This document shows, in pieces, positions 14,933-21,910 of a DNA stretch of 29,824 nucleotides. This DNA is from an uncultured Collinsella sp. (lineage in GTDB: Bacteria > Actinomycetota > Coriobacteriia > Coriobacteriales > Coriobacteriaceae). Position 1 is the stretch's first letter. The number at the start of each line of letters is the position of its first letter. Made by a program: the position numbers and the translations under genes. The stretch covers positions 1 through 29,824 of the forward strand of contig CAUGVQ010000012.1 in the NCBI GenBank assembly GCA_959602875.1. Direction: 5' to 3'. The notes below the pieces were generated by a model. The model searched no databases and had not been told where the DNA came from. It saw only the letters and a list, made by a program, of their open reading frames with translations.

Positions 14933-16033
14933 CTAGCAGGGGACGCGGTAGAGGAACATGCCCTCGGGGAGGCCCTCGTAATCGTTTGGGTCGCGCCAGT
15001 GCTCCGCGGCGCGCTTGAGGCCGAGGTGGTCGTAGAAGCCCCAGTCGCAGTCGGTATCGGTAAAGAGGAACGCACCTGGTGCCCCCGCCTCGCCCAGACA
15101 CTCGGCCACGCGGGTGATGAGGGCGCGGCCGATGCCGAGGCCGCGGGCGCGGGGCCCGATGGCGAGAAGGACAATCTCCGCCTCGCGCGTGATGTCGGCA
15201 TCCGCGATGAGGCCCTTGTTGACAGTGTAGCTCGCATCAAGGTAGGCACGGTAGCGCGCCGCTGCGGCGGGATCGGTCTCTTGCAGGCGCTGCTCGACCT
15301 CATCGCGTAGCTCTCCCCAACGCGCAAAGCTGCCGTTACCCCGGTTCGCGCCGGTGTTTGCGCAGCAGATGCCCGCCGCCTCGCCATCTACCTCGGCAAC
15401 GATTGCGAAGGTGGACCAGCTCAGGCAGTCAAACACGTCATGGAGCGCTTCTAGCGAGGCATACTCCTCGGTAGGGGCGTCCGTATGCCAAAGGCCACGG
15501 AGGATCTCGGCGAGCGCGGGCAGGTCCGATTCATCGACGGGACGATACGTGACCGAGCGCTCGGCCGCCGGCGCGCCCCCTTGCAGCTGCATGTAGAGCA
15601 GCGGGTAGGGGCGACCCTCCTCGTCGAGGTCGGTGCGCTTATAGGTTGCAAATCCCATGTGCTCGTAGAAGCCCACGGCGCCAGGGTTCTGCTCGTTTAC
15701 GGTGAGCTCTCTCACGCCGAGGCACGTAATGCCGTACGTGAGGAGCTGCCGTCCCAGGCCCTGTCCGCGCACAGCGGGGTCGAGGAAAAGCATCTCGAGG
15801 CGTCCCGCCTCCCCGCCCATGAAGCCCACGGGCGCGCCGTTGCGCTCGGCGAGGACAAGCTCGCCCACGCCCTCGATCGCCTGCGGGACGAACGGCTTGA
15901 TCTCGGCGACTTCCGCCTCGGAAAGAAACGTATGCGTGGCGCGCGCGGAGCGCTCCCATACGGAAACGAGCTGTGCGACAAGCTCCGGCGTACGATTCGT
16001 GACAGGAAGAATCTGAATGTCGTCGACAGGCAT
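14933..16033 (-). CDS. Tandem GNAT-family acetyltransferase
   Basis: This 366-residue protein holds two GNAT N-acetyltransferase domains. The first (about 1-155) has acetyl-CoA-binding motif A in FLDPAVRGQGLGRQLL and motif B around NPGAVGFYEHMGF. The second (about 165-366) has LAIGPRARGLGIGRALI and DWGFYDHLGLKR. Each contains the Q/R-x-x-G-x-G pattern needed for the cofactor. ATG 16033 has GAGGAG 4 nt upstream; the 31 residues upstream of it in frame are unconserved and Arg/Ala-rich. The acyl acceptors are unknown. The fusion could act on two substrates or use one domain structurally. It lies downstream of a hydrolase gene on the same strand, with a small inverted repeat between them (16061-16085). 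Confidence 0.87.
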   Translation of the reverse strand: MPVDDIQILPVTNRTPELVAQLVSVWERSARATHTFLSEAEVAEIKPFVPQAIEGVGELVLAERNGAPVGFMGGEAGRLEMLFLDPAVRGQGLGRQLLTYGITCLGVRELTVNEQNPGAVGFYEHMGFATYKRTDLDEEGRPYPLLYMQLQGGAPAAERSVTYRPVDESDLPALAEILRGLWHTDAPTEEYASLEALHDVFDCLSWSTFAIVAEVDGEAAGICCANTGANRGNGSFARWGELRDEVEQRLQETDPAAAARYRAYLDASYTVNKGLIADADITREAEIVLLAIGPRARGLGIGRALITRVAECLGEAGAPGAFLFTDTDCDWGFYDHLGLKRAAEHWRDPNDYEGLPEGMFLYRVPC

Positions 16034-16129
16034 GGGGCTCCTCGGCTGGCGGTTGACGTTGGCTGCGCCACAGCATAACGCAGCCGTCGCACCCCGGGCA
16101 AACGGCCGCGCCGTGGCAGAGCGCACCGG

Positions 16130-17269
16130 TCAGCCTATGAGCTCGAGGCCCACGTCGCAGAGTTCGCCCTCCACGGCATCGGCGAGCCATTGCGCGACGG
16201 ATATCTGCGCCTCGCCAAGGGGGAGAAAAACCGCCGCGGTAGGGATGATGGTGTGCTGGGTAAGGTCTCGCGGGTCGTCATACCAGGGCAGATCGTTCCA
16301 GATGAAAACATGCGCGTTCGCGCGCTCCCTGAGCAGGGGCACCTCCTTGCCGAGCATTTGCTGGAACTCGTCAGCCTGCACCTCGTCGACCTCCATCGCC
16401 CCGTCATCGAGGTAGTTTTGCACCTTGGCCAAGTCACCGTCGCGCGTGGTGCAGGTGAACAGGATGTTCGCCGCATCGCCCCATTCCCCATGCAACGCGG
16501 TGAGACCGTCGAGCACGATGTTGTCCGTGGCGAGCCGCTCGACGATTTCCGTCGGCGCGCGCCAGACGTTCTCGGCGACCTCTTGCCAGCCGTCGTAGGT
16601 GAGCAGCGCTCCGTCTACGAGCACGGTTTTGCTGGCAGCATGGGGGAAGTAATCGCCAAAGACGTCTTGGGCGAGAAGCGCCGCTCCAAAGCCGCCTGCG
16701 CTGTACCCGGTCACTACCACGGCTTCGGTACCGCTGAGGTCTACCCGCTCCTTTATGAGGTCCATGGCGGTGCGAAAGTTGGTGTAGCCGTGATGGTGGA
16801 GCGTGCGTTGCCGCCCGTTTTGGTCGGCGTAGGGGAAGTCCCCGGTCCCCACGTGAAAGTCGCCCGTAGCATAGGGGAAGGCGATGACCGTCCAGTCGGC
16901 GAACGGGTTCCCCTCGATGTCGCTCGCAATGCCTCCTATGTTCATCGTGAGGTTGGCGAGTGCGTCGATGCCAATCTCGCTCTTGTTGTAGAAGTCGCCC
17001 GCCGCGGTTTCCTCGTTGATACTTACGCCGCCGCCGGCGAAGTACACGAGCACGCGCTTGGCGCTGCCCTGCTTGTAGAGCGCCCGGTAGGGGCTACCGT
17101 CGGAGCAGGTCATCTGCGGGCTGGAGACGCGGTACCACGCGCCCTGCTTGGGGTTGTGGCCAAGGTCTGGATACTGCAGGACAAAGAAGTAGAGGACAAG
17201 CCCCACGATGACGAGCGCCAGCAGGATTGCGCCGGAGATTTTGCCGATGACAGAAAGAATGCGGGGCAC
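16130..17269 (-). CDS. Membrane-anchored pectin acetylesterase/Notum-family hydrolase
   Basis: One N-terminal membrane helix (about residues 10-32, GAILLALVIVGLVLYFFVL) is followed by an extracellular hydrolase domain. The oxyanion-type motif VYFAGGGVS lies near 76-84 and the nucleophile elbow VVTGYSAGGFGA gives Ser190. A DGDL aspartate near 277 and the TQHT histidine near 339 complete a Ser-Asp-His triad in the order known for Notum and plant pectin acetylesterases. The family removes acetyl or acyl esters from carbohydrates or lipidated proteins; the substrate here is unknown. I prefer GTG 17269 because AAGGGA lies 7 nt upstream; a TTG at 17308 would add 13 residues. It is divergent from a TetR-family gene 66 bp away, which may regulate it. 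Confidence 0.8.
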   Translation of the reverse strand: MPRILSVIGKISGAILLALVIVGLVLYFFVLQYPDLGHNPKQGAWYRVSSPQMTCSDGSPYRALYKQGSAKRVLVYFAGGGVSINEETAAGDFYNKSEIGIDALANLTMNIGGIASDIEGNPFADWTVIAFPYATGDFHVGTGDFPYADQNGRQRTLHHHGYTNFRTAMDLIKERVDLSGTEAVVVTGYSAGGFGAALLAQDVFGDYFPHAASKTVLVDGALLTYDGWQEVAENVWRAPTEIVERLATDNIVLDGLTALHGEWGDAANILFTCTTRDGDLAKVQNYLDDGAMEVDEVQADEFQQMLGKEVPLLRERANAHVFIWNDLPWYDDPRDLTQHTIIPTAAVFLPLGEAQISVAQWLADAVEGELCDVGLELIG

Positions 17270-17335
17270 GATGCCGTCCCTTACGCTAGACTGCAACTGA
17301 TGAGACAAATGTATCAGCAGAACGGGGGCGGGGCT

Positions 17336-17884
17336 ATGGCCTCTGACAAAATGGGACAGATTGGTGGATCTGTATCGGCGGCGGGCAACGAGGCGCGCAA
17401 TGCCTACGTGGTGGAGCAGATTACCGACACGCTCATCGGCATGCTCGAAAATCGGCCTCTTGAGGAGATCTCAATTAGCGAGCTTTGCGCGTGGGCACAG
17501 GTGGGGCGCGCCTCGTTTTACCGGAACTTCTCCGGCAAGGAGGATGTGCTGCGCCGTCGCGTCCGACACCTGTTCGCAACGTGGGGAGAGTCCCATCAGC
17601 AGGAAGGAGACGCCTCAGTAAGTGCGCTGGTTCGCTCGCTATTCGCCCATTTTGAGGAGAACCGCTCGTTCTACCGTTTGCTGGAGAGCAGGGGCCTCAT
17701 CCATCTGATTGAAGATGCGATGCTCGCAGGCGTCGGGTTTGACCCCGCGGGGCCGAAGGAGGCTGCCTATACCAGCGCTTATGCGGCATATGTGCTCTAC
17801 GGCTGGGCGGTGGTGTGGTTTCGTCGGGGTATGCGCGAGTCGGCGGACGAGCTGACGGGCATGCTTGAGGCGGCGGGGCTGTAG
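17336..17884 (+). CDS. TetR/AcrR-family transcriptional regulator
   Basis: The N-terminal helix-turn-helix reads ITDTLIGMLENRPLEEISISELCAWAQVGRASFYRNFSGKEDVLRR, the typical TetR pattern with the YRNFSGKE-type recognition helix and linker. The C-terminal domain (about 80-182) is a helical ligand-binding domain with a hydrophobic YAAYVLYGWAVVWF segment. ATG 17336 has a G-rich sequence before it; ATG 17300, 17309 and 17348 are in-frame alternatives. The long open frame upstream is the shadow of the divergent hydrolase. The intergenic space with that hydrolase is only 66 bp, so one operator could control both. No clear palindrome was seen there. Confidence 0.85.
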   Translation: MASDKMGQIGGSVSAAGNEARNAYVVEQITDTLIGMLENRPLEEISISELCAWAQVGRASFYRNFSGKEDVLRRRVRHLFATWGESHQQEGDASVSALVRSLFAHFEENRSFYRLLESRGLIHLIEDAMLAGVGFDPAGPKEAAYTSAYAAYVLYGWAVVWFRRGMRESADELTGMLEAAGL

Positions 17885-17992
17885 GCCTTTGGATGGGGTT
17901 TCGTGTGGGCCTTGGGCGGCGCGTCGGCTGATCGGGAATAGAATGGTGCTCTGAACATAGAGACCAGAGGGGCATCGAGAGGGGAGCGCGCC

Positions 17993-18487
17993 GTGGAGTT
18001 TCGACCTATGCGACGTCATCGTCAGGAACTGTCACCGGAGGAGTGCCGGAAGGTACTCGAGCGGGCGACGTCGGGTGTGCTTGCGGTCGCGGGCGACGGG
18101 GGCTATCCCTATGCGGTGCCGCTAAGCTACGCGCTCGATGGTGACCGCCTCATCTTCCACAGCGCGCGTGAAGGGCACAAGATTGATGCGATTGCGCGCT
18201 GCCCCAGGGCCTCGTTTTGCGTGGTCGACCAGGACGACGTGCATCCTGCGGAGTTCACCACCTACTACCGGAGCGTCATCGCCTTTGGGCAGATGCGCGT
18301 GATTGAAGATGATGCCCAGAAGCGCGCCGCGGCAGAGCTTCTGGGGCGGCGGTACGGGCCCGATCTGCCAGATGCCGCCTGCGAGGGGGAAATCGACCGG
18401 TTCTGGGCGGGGCTCTGCATGTTGGAACTGCGCATCGAGCACTTGAGCGGCAAACAGGCAAGGGAACTCATGCCTCCGCGCGCGTAG
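17993..18487 (+). CDS. Pyridoxamine 5'-phosphate oxidase-like flavoprotein, Nim-type
   Basis: This 164-residue split-barrel FMN protein has the features MRRHRQELSPEECRKVLERATSGVLAV, YPYAVPLSYALDGDRLIFHSAREGHKIDAI and the CFVV/TTYYRSVIAFGQMRVIED strand set. These are shared with NimA-like proteins and their broader family. Nim proteins can reduce nitroimidazole drugs, but most family members have unknown substrates, so resistance should not be assumed. The start is GTG 17993 with GAGGGGAG upstream; ATG 18008 is an in-frame alternative. The gene stands alone, and a pair of palindromes begins 2 bp after its stop. Confidence 0.85.
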   Translation: MEFRPMRRHRQELSPEECRKVLERATSGVLAVAGDGGYPYAVPLSYALDGDRLIFHSAREGHKIDAIARCPRASFCVVDQDDVHPAEFTTYYRSVIAFGQMRVIEDDAQKRAAAELLGRRYGPDLPDAACEGEIDRFWAGLCMLELRIEHLSGKQARELMPPRA

Positions 18488-18489
18488 CC

Positions 18490-18507
18490 TTATGCGAACG
18501 CATAAAT
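18490..18507. repeat. Palindromic repeat, copy 1
   Basis: TTATGCGAACGCATAAAT contains the perfect inverted repeat TTATGCG-AA-CGCATAA. The 2-nt centre is too small for an RNA hairpin loop, so a protein-binding site on DNA is more likely than a terminator. An identical 18-mer lies 39 bp downstream. Confidence 0.65.
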
Positions 18508-18526
18508 CCGCGTCGAGCGGAGCTGC

Positions 18527-18546
18527 ATTTATGCGAACGCATAAAT
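18527..18546. repeat. Palindromic repeat, copy 2
   Basis: ATTTATGCGAACGCATAAAT is a 9-bp inverted repeat around an AA centre and includes the same 18-mer as copy 1. Start-to-start spacing is 39 bp, close to four helical turns, which would place two bound dimers on the same DNA face. It lies about 300 bp before amt. Confidence 0.65.
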
Positions 18547-18783
18547 TGCTGAAGTGAAGCATTCGTTTCTCGGGAGCAGGTCTCTAGACGGTGGCATGCA
18601 CGATGGCCTCGATGGCATCTCTGTGTTTCCACCTTGTTGAGAGGTCGTTTCCCCTGTGCGACCGGGAGCTTTCCTGCCGGTTGCGAGGCGGTTTCCGATG
18701 TTTCGAGTCCATTGTGGGTCGGTAAAACACGCGCCGCACGAACCTCCGGGGGTCAGTCGCGCTCCTACCATGGCCATGTTCCG
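18547..18783. other. Intergenic stretch upstream of amt with no recognised gene
   Basis: This 237-bp stretch has no convincing ORF on either strand, and I see no tRNA or known riboswitch. It contains several GTTTCC repeats and a run of GC-rich, weakly self-complementary sequence. It may be long promoter or leader DNA for amt. Confidence 0.4.
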
Positions 18784-18808
18784 TCCCGCCGCAGGCGCCG
18801 CGGCGGGA
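18784..18808 (+). other. Hairpin in the amt leader region
   Basis: A 9-bp GC stem, TCCCGCCGC with GCGGCGGGA, closes a 7-nt loop 42 bp before the amt ATG. No T tract follows, so it is not a standard terminator. It could be an attenuator-like leader structure. Confidence 0.35.
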
Positions 18809-18850
18809 GGGTGGTCTAGCTAGGTACGCGCTATTTGGGAGGCGACGCGT

Positions 18851-20125
18851 ATGTACGATACGGGTTCGACCGCGTTCATGATGGTGAGCGGCATGCTCGT
18901 CCTGTTCATGACGCCGGGTCTGGCATTTTTCTACGGTGGACTGTCACGGCGCAAGAACGTGATCAACACCATGCTCATGAGTTTTGCAGTGATAGGCATC
19001 GTGGGACTCACGTGGGTAGTCGCGGGATGGTCGATTGCCTACGGAGGTGACGGTATCAACCCTATCATCGGCGGATTTGATCAACTGGGGCTCGCCGGCA
19101 CGGTTTCGGGCATGCTTGAGGAGGCCGCAGCGCCGGGCGATGCCACATATCCCGGTGTGGTGGACGTTACGTTCCAGATGGCATTTGCGCTCATCACCTG
19201 CGCCATCGTGACCGGGTCCGTGGCGGGGCGCATGCGCTTCGGCGCGCTGGCGGCGTTTATCGCTGCGTGGTCCTTGGTGGTCTATGCGCCGCTTGCCCAT
19301 ATGGTCTGGGGTGGTGAGCACTCGCTCATCGGCGGGGTCATCGGCGCGCTCGACTTTGCGGGCGGTGACGTGGTGCACATCAGCTCCGGCCTCACCGGCC
19401 TTGCGCTTTGCTGCGCGCTTGGTTCTCGTAAGGGGTTTGGTATCAAGACTTACCGGCCCCACAACGTGCCCTTCGTCGCGCTCGGCGCCGGGCTTTTGTG
19501 GCTCGGTTGGTTTGGTTTCAACGGTGGATCGGCCTTTGCGGCAGACGGCATCGCGGCGCTTGCGATCTTGAACACCGTGGTCTCGAGCTCGGCGGGACTC
19601 GTCTCGTGGATGGTCGTCGAGCGCCTCGCTACGGGCAAGCCCACGCTCGTGGGTGCCTGCACCGGTCTGGTGGCGGGGCTCGTTGTGGTGACGCCCTCGG
19701 CGGGTTTCGTCGAGCCGTGGGCTGCGGTCATCATGGGCCTTATCGTCTCGCCCGTCTGCTATTTCGCCATCTCGCACCTGAAGGCGCGCTTTGGCTACGA
19801 TGACGCACTCGATGCCTTCGGTTGCCATGGCATCGGCGGCATCTTGGGCGGCATCCTCACGGGCATCTTCTGCGTGCCGGAGCTCTCGTGGACCAACTAC
19901 GGCGGGCTTATCTACACCGGCGATGCGACGCTTCTCGCGAGCCAGGTGCTCGGCATCGTGGTGACCGCGGTGCTGGTGCTTGCGCTGGACGCGGTGCTCA
20001 TCATCGTTGTACGCGCCCTCTTTGGCGGGCGCCTGCGTGTGACGGATGCCGAGGAGGCGCTCGGCCTCGATGTGGCGGCGCACGGTGAGAGCGCCTATCC
20101 CGCCTATACCGGACTCGATGTGTAG
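18851..20125 (+). CDS. amt: Ammonium transporter Amt
   Basis: This 424-residue integral membrane protein has the Amt/Mep/Rh fold with about eleven helices. The entry region SFAVIGIVGLTWVVAGWSIAYG, the Phe-gate segment TFQMAFALIT, the AHMVWG segment, and the two pore histidines in DVVHISSG (176) and DAFGCHGIGG (326) are all present. It moves ammonium or ammonia across the cytoplasmic membrane for nitrogen assimilation. ATG 18851 is preceded by GGGAGG at 8-9 nt spacing. A PII gene follows 92 bp downstream, the widespread amt-glnK arrangement in which PII blocks the transporter when nitrogen is plentiful. The long upstream region with twin palindromes is a likely control site. Confidence 0.95.
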   Translation: MYDTGSTAFMMVSGMLVLFMTPGLAFFYGGLSRRKNVINTMLMSFAVIGIVGLTWVVAGWSIAYGGDGINPIIGGFDQLGLAGTVSGMLEEAAAPGDATYPGVVDVTFQMAFALITCAIVTGSVAGRMRFGALAAFIAAWSLVVYAPLAHMVWGGEHSLIGGVIGALDFAGGDVVHISSGLTGLALCCALGSRKGFGIKTYRPHNVPFVALGAGLLWLGWFGFNGGSAFAADGIAALAILNTVVSSSAGLVSWMVVERLATGKPTLVGACTGLVAGLVVVTPSAGFVEPWAAVIMGLIVSPVCYFAISHLKARFGYDDALDAFGCHGIGGILGGILTGIFCVPELSWTNYGGLIYTGDATLLASQVLGIVVTAVLVLALDAVLIIVVRALFGGRLRVTDAEEALGLDVAAHGESAYPAYTGLDV

Positions 20126-20217
20126 GTGCAGGCAAGCTGAAGTAAGACGGGATCACCCGCCCGTGTTCCGCGATAGCTGGAGCGGGGCGAGTGGCCAAAG
20201 ATTTGGGAGGTAATCTC

Positions 20218-20556
20218 ATGAAGCAGATTACGGCAATCGTGCGACCGGAGATGCTCGAGCCCCTCAAGGACGCGCTCACCGAGGCAGGTGTGTCCGGCAT
20301 GACGATCTTTGAGGTCCAGGGTTTCGGTCATCAGCACGGGTGGAAGGAGTTCGTGCGCGGCTCGGAGGTGCTGCTCACGATGGTTCCCAAGGTCGAGGTG
20401 ATGCTCGTGGTCGACGACGCCGAGGTAGAAGGTATTGTCGAGCGCATCTGCGCGGTCGCGCGCACCGGCGAGGTGGGCGACGGCAAGATCTTCATCGCGC
20501 CGGTTGAGGACGTCGTGCGTATCCGCACCGGTGAGCGCGGGGCGTGCGCGCTGTAG
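20218..20556 (+). CDS. glnK: PII nitrogen regulatory protein (GlnB/GlnK-type)
   Basis: This 112-residue protein aligns with GlnB/GlnK without gaps across the visible regions: MKQITAIVRPEMLEPLKDAL, the T-loop GFGHQHGWKEFVRGSEVLL, and the B-loop/C-terminus RTGEVGDGKIFIAP with RIRTGERG. PII proteins bind ATP, ADP and 2-oxoglutarate and control partners such as Amt. Position 51, Tyr in E. coli GlnB and the site of uridylylation or adenylylation, is Val here, and Tyr46 is also Val. Covalent T-loop modification at those sites is therefore impossible. ATG 20218 has GGGAGG 7 nt upstream; the 9 codons upstream of it in frame are not conserved. It is placed directly after amt, hence the glnK symbol. 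Confidence 0.92.
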   Translation: MKQITAIVRPEMLEPLKDALTEAGVSGMTIFEVQGFGHQHGWKEFVRGSEVLLTMVPKVEVMLVVDDAEVEGIVERICAVARTGEVGDGKIFIAPVEDVVRIRTGERGACAL

Positions 20557-20622
20557 GAGCAGTGCCGTTTGGACTGAGCCGATACGTTGGGCGCCTTTTT
20601 GAAGGGATGCCTCGGGCGAATT

Positions 20623-20668
20623 CCCGGCGCCGCACGGAGCTGTGCACGTGTGGCGCCGGGCGTTTTTT
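20623..20668 (+). terminator. Rho-independent terminator of amt-glnK
   Basis: CCCGGCGCC (20623-20631) pairs with GGCGCCGGG (20652-20660), and an inner CAC/GTG extends the stem. CG and a run of six T (20663-20668) follow. This is a textbook intrinsic terminator 66 bp after the glnK stop. Confidence 0.9.
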
Positions 20669-20674
20669 CAGGTT

Positions 20675-20798
20675 TTCAATAATCTTAGGCGAGCTTCCAG
20701 ACAAGAGCGTGGCGCGTGGAGAAAAAGCCGAGGTAGATCGTCTTGCTTGAATGCGGGAAAACGCCACCTACTCGAAAGCCGCGCTTTAGATTATTGAA
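20675..20798. repeat. Foldback element with terminal inverted repeats (MITE-like)
   Basis: TTCAATAATCT (20675-20685) is repeated in perfect inverse as AGATTATTGAA (20788-20798). Similarity continues inward: 16 of 19 terminal bases match, and a GTGGCG/CGCCAC pair and a TTC/GAA pair occur further in. The 124-bp unit has AT-rich ends unlike its surroundings and codes for no convincing protein. No clear target-site duplication is seen. It lies between the amt terminator and the 3' end of the phosphatase gene, so a bidirectional terminator is the alternative. Confidence 0.4.
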
Positions 20799-20821
20799 TA
20801 GCAGTTTTTTGCGGGAAGGCC

Positions 20822-21421
20822 CTAGTCGTTGGGGTTGATGAGCTCGAGCGCCTCGAACCGCGCCGTCGCAGGGTCGAAATCGTAGACGGTGATGCCGCAG
20901 TTGCCTATGCGGCGCCCGTCGCCGCGCAGACGCTGCTCTGCCTCGGGCCCCTGCGCACGCAGGAACTGTGCGACTGCAGCGCCGTGACTCGCCATAAGGA
21001 CGCACTCGTGGTCGGGGCGCTGCATGAGCTCGGTGATGGTCTCAACGAGGCGCGCGCGGAACGCCATCTCGCCCTCGCCGCCAAAGGGCACGTAGAAGTC
21101 ACCGTAGGGAAGCGGCGGGTTCACGTCTTCCGTGAGGCCCTCGAACGAACCGAAGTTCCACTCCTTGAGGCCTTTCACGCGCTCGTAGGCGAGGTTGCCC
21201 TGGCCACTCTCGGCAAGCACGAGCTCGAGCGTGTCGACCGCGCGCTCAGAGGTTGAGCTGTAGGCATGGTCGAATGTCACGCCGTGCTCGGCAAACCAGC
21301 GGCCGGCGCCTCGCGCCTGCTCAATGCCGAGCTCGGTCAAAGGCGAGTCGCACCAGCCCTGTTTGCGCTTGAGAACGTTGAAGAGGGTTTGGCCGTGGCG
21401 CATGAGATACAGTCTTGACAT
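20822..21421 (-). CDS. Histidine phosphatase superfamily protein (phosphoglycerate mutase-like)
   Basis: This 199-residue protein starts MSRLYLMRHGQTLFN with the catalytic RHG (residues 8-10). The general acid/base glutamate lies in LKEWNFGSFEG (Glu87), and the second catalytic histidine in LMASHGAAV. It belongs to branch 1 of the superfamily, which covers cofactor-dependent phosphoglycerate mutases and varied small-molecule phosphatases. The length and the sequence suggest a phosphatase rather than a glycolytic mutase. ATG 21421 has GAGGA upstream. It is last in a leftward series with an NTF2-like gene (42 bp gap) and two aldo/keto reductases, possibly one transcription unit. Confidence 0.9.
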   Translation of the reverse strand: MSRLYLMRHGQTLFNVLKRKQGWCDSPLTELGIEQARGAGRWFAEHGVTFDHAYSSTSERAVDTLELVLAESGQGNLAYERVKGLKEWNFGSFEGLTEDVNPPLPYGDFYVPFGGEGEMAFRARLVETITELMQRPDHECVLMASHGAAVAQFLRAQGPEAEQRLRGDGRRIGNCGITVYDFDPATARFEALELINPND

Positions 21422-21463
21422 GGGGGTTCCTCATTGTCGTCGGGATTGCGTACTGCTTTGCAC

Positions 21464-21838
21464 CTAGTATACGAGTGCGGTGAACGAGAAGGTGACGAGC
21501 CTCCACGCATCGCCCTCACGATGGTAGACCTCGGTCACGGCGAAGTGGTGCGCGGTCTCCTGTCCGTCGAGCAGCAGCGCGTAGTCGCAGTCGGTGATGA
21601 TCACGCCGGTGTCGCCAAAAACACTCGGCGTCTGGTTGTGGAAAAGGATGTTCGTTGGTTTGAAGGCGCCCGAGGTGTAGAACTCGATCTCCTGGTCGAG
21701 CGGGGCGGTGATGCCGATGTGCACGAAGGTGCAGGCGGGGTCGGCGATGGCACGCATGCCAGCCTCGTCGGCGTGCTCCATAGCGTCCCAGAAGCACTTG
21801 CTGGTCTCAATCAGTTGATCGTTGAGCTGGTCAAACAT
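21464..21838 (-). CDS. NTF2-like (SnoaL/DUF4440-type) protein
   Basis: This 124-residue protein has the NTF2-fold pattern: an N-terminal helix LIETSKCFWDAMEHADEAGMRAIADPACTFVHIG followed by strands including VIITDCDYALLLDGQETAHHFAVTEVYHREGDAWRLVTFSFTAL. The W-R-L-V-T-F end is typical of the family. NTF2-like proteins include small-molecule isomerases, hydrolases and binding proteins; no catalytic residues can be assigned. ATG 21838 has AGGAGG 7 nt upstream. It lies 72 bp after an aldo/keto reductase gene and 42 bp before a phosphatase gene, all leftward. Confidence 0.82.
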   Translation of the reverse strand: MFDQLNDQLIETSKCFWDAMEHADEAGMRAIADPACTFVHIGITAPLDQEIEFYTSGAFKPTNILFHNQTPSVFGDTGVIITDCDYALLLDGQETAHHFAVTEVYHREGDAWRLVTFSFTALVY

Positions 21839-21910
21839 TGGTTACCCTCCTGTTGCGTGACGGGGTTGAAGGCGCGCTTCGGAGGCGCATGGATCTTACA
21901 TCTCGTCTGA

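Noticed and set aside
16190..17335. Long open frame upstream of the TetR gene, in the same frame
   Set aside because: It is antisense to the pectin-acetylesterase-like gene, which has clear catalytic motifs. Only the part from 17336 resembles TetR.
18490..18546. Twin palindromes as a terminator or CRISPR-like repeats
   Set aside because: A 2-nt centre cannot form an RNA loop, there is no T tract, and there are only two copies with a 21-bp spacer, so neither reading holds.
18944..20083. 379-codon minus-strand frame
   Set aside because: It is antisense to the well-conserved ammonium transporter and is rich in Arg, His, Asp and Glu as expected for a shadow.
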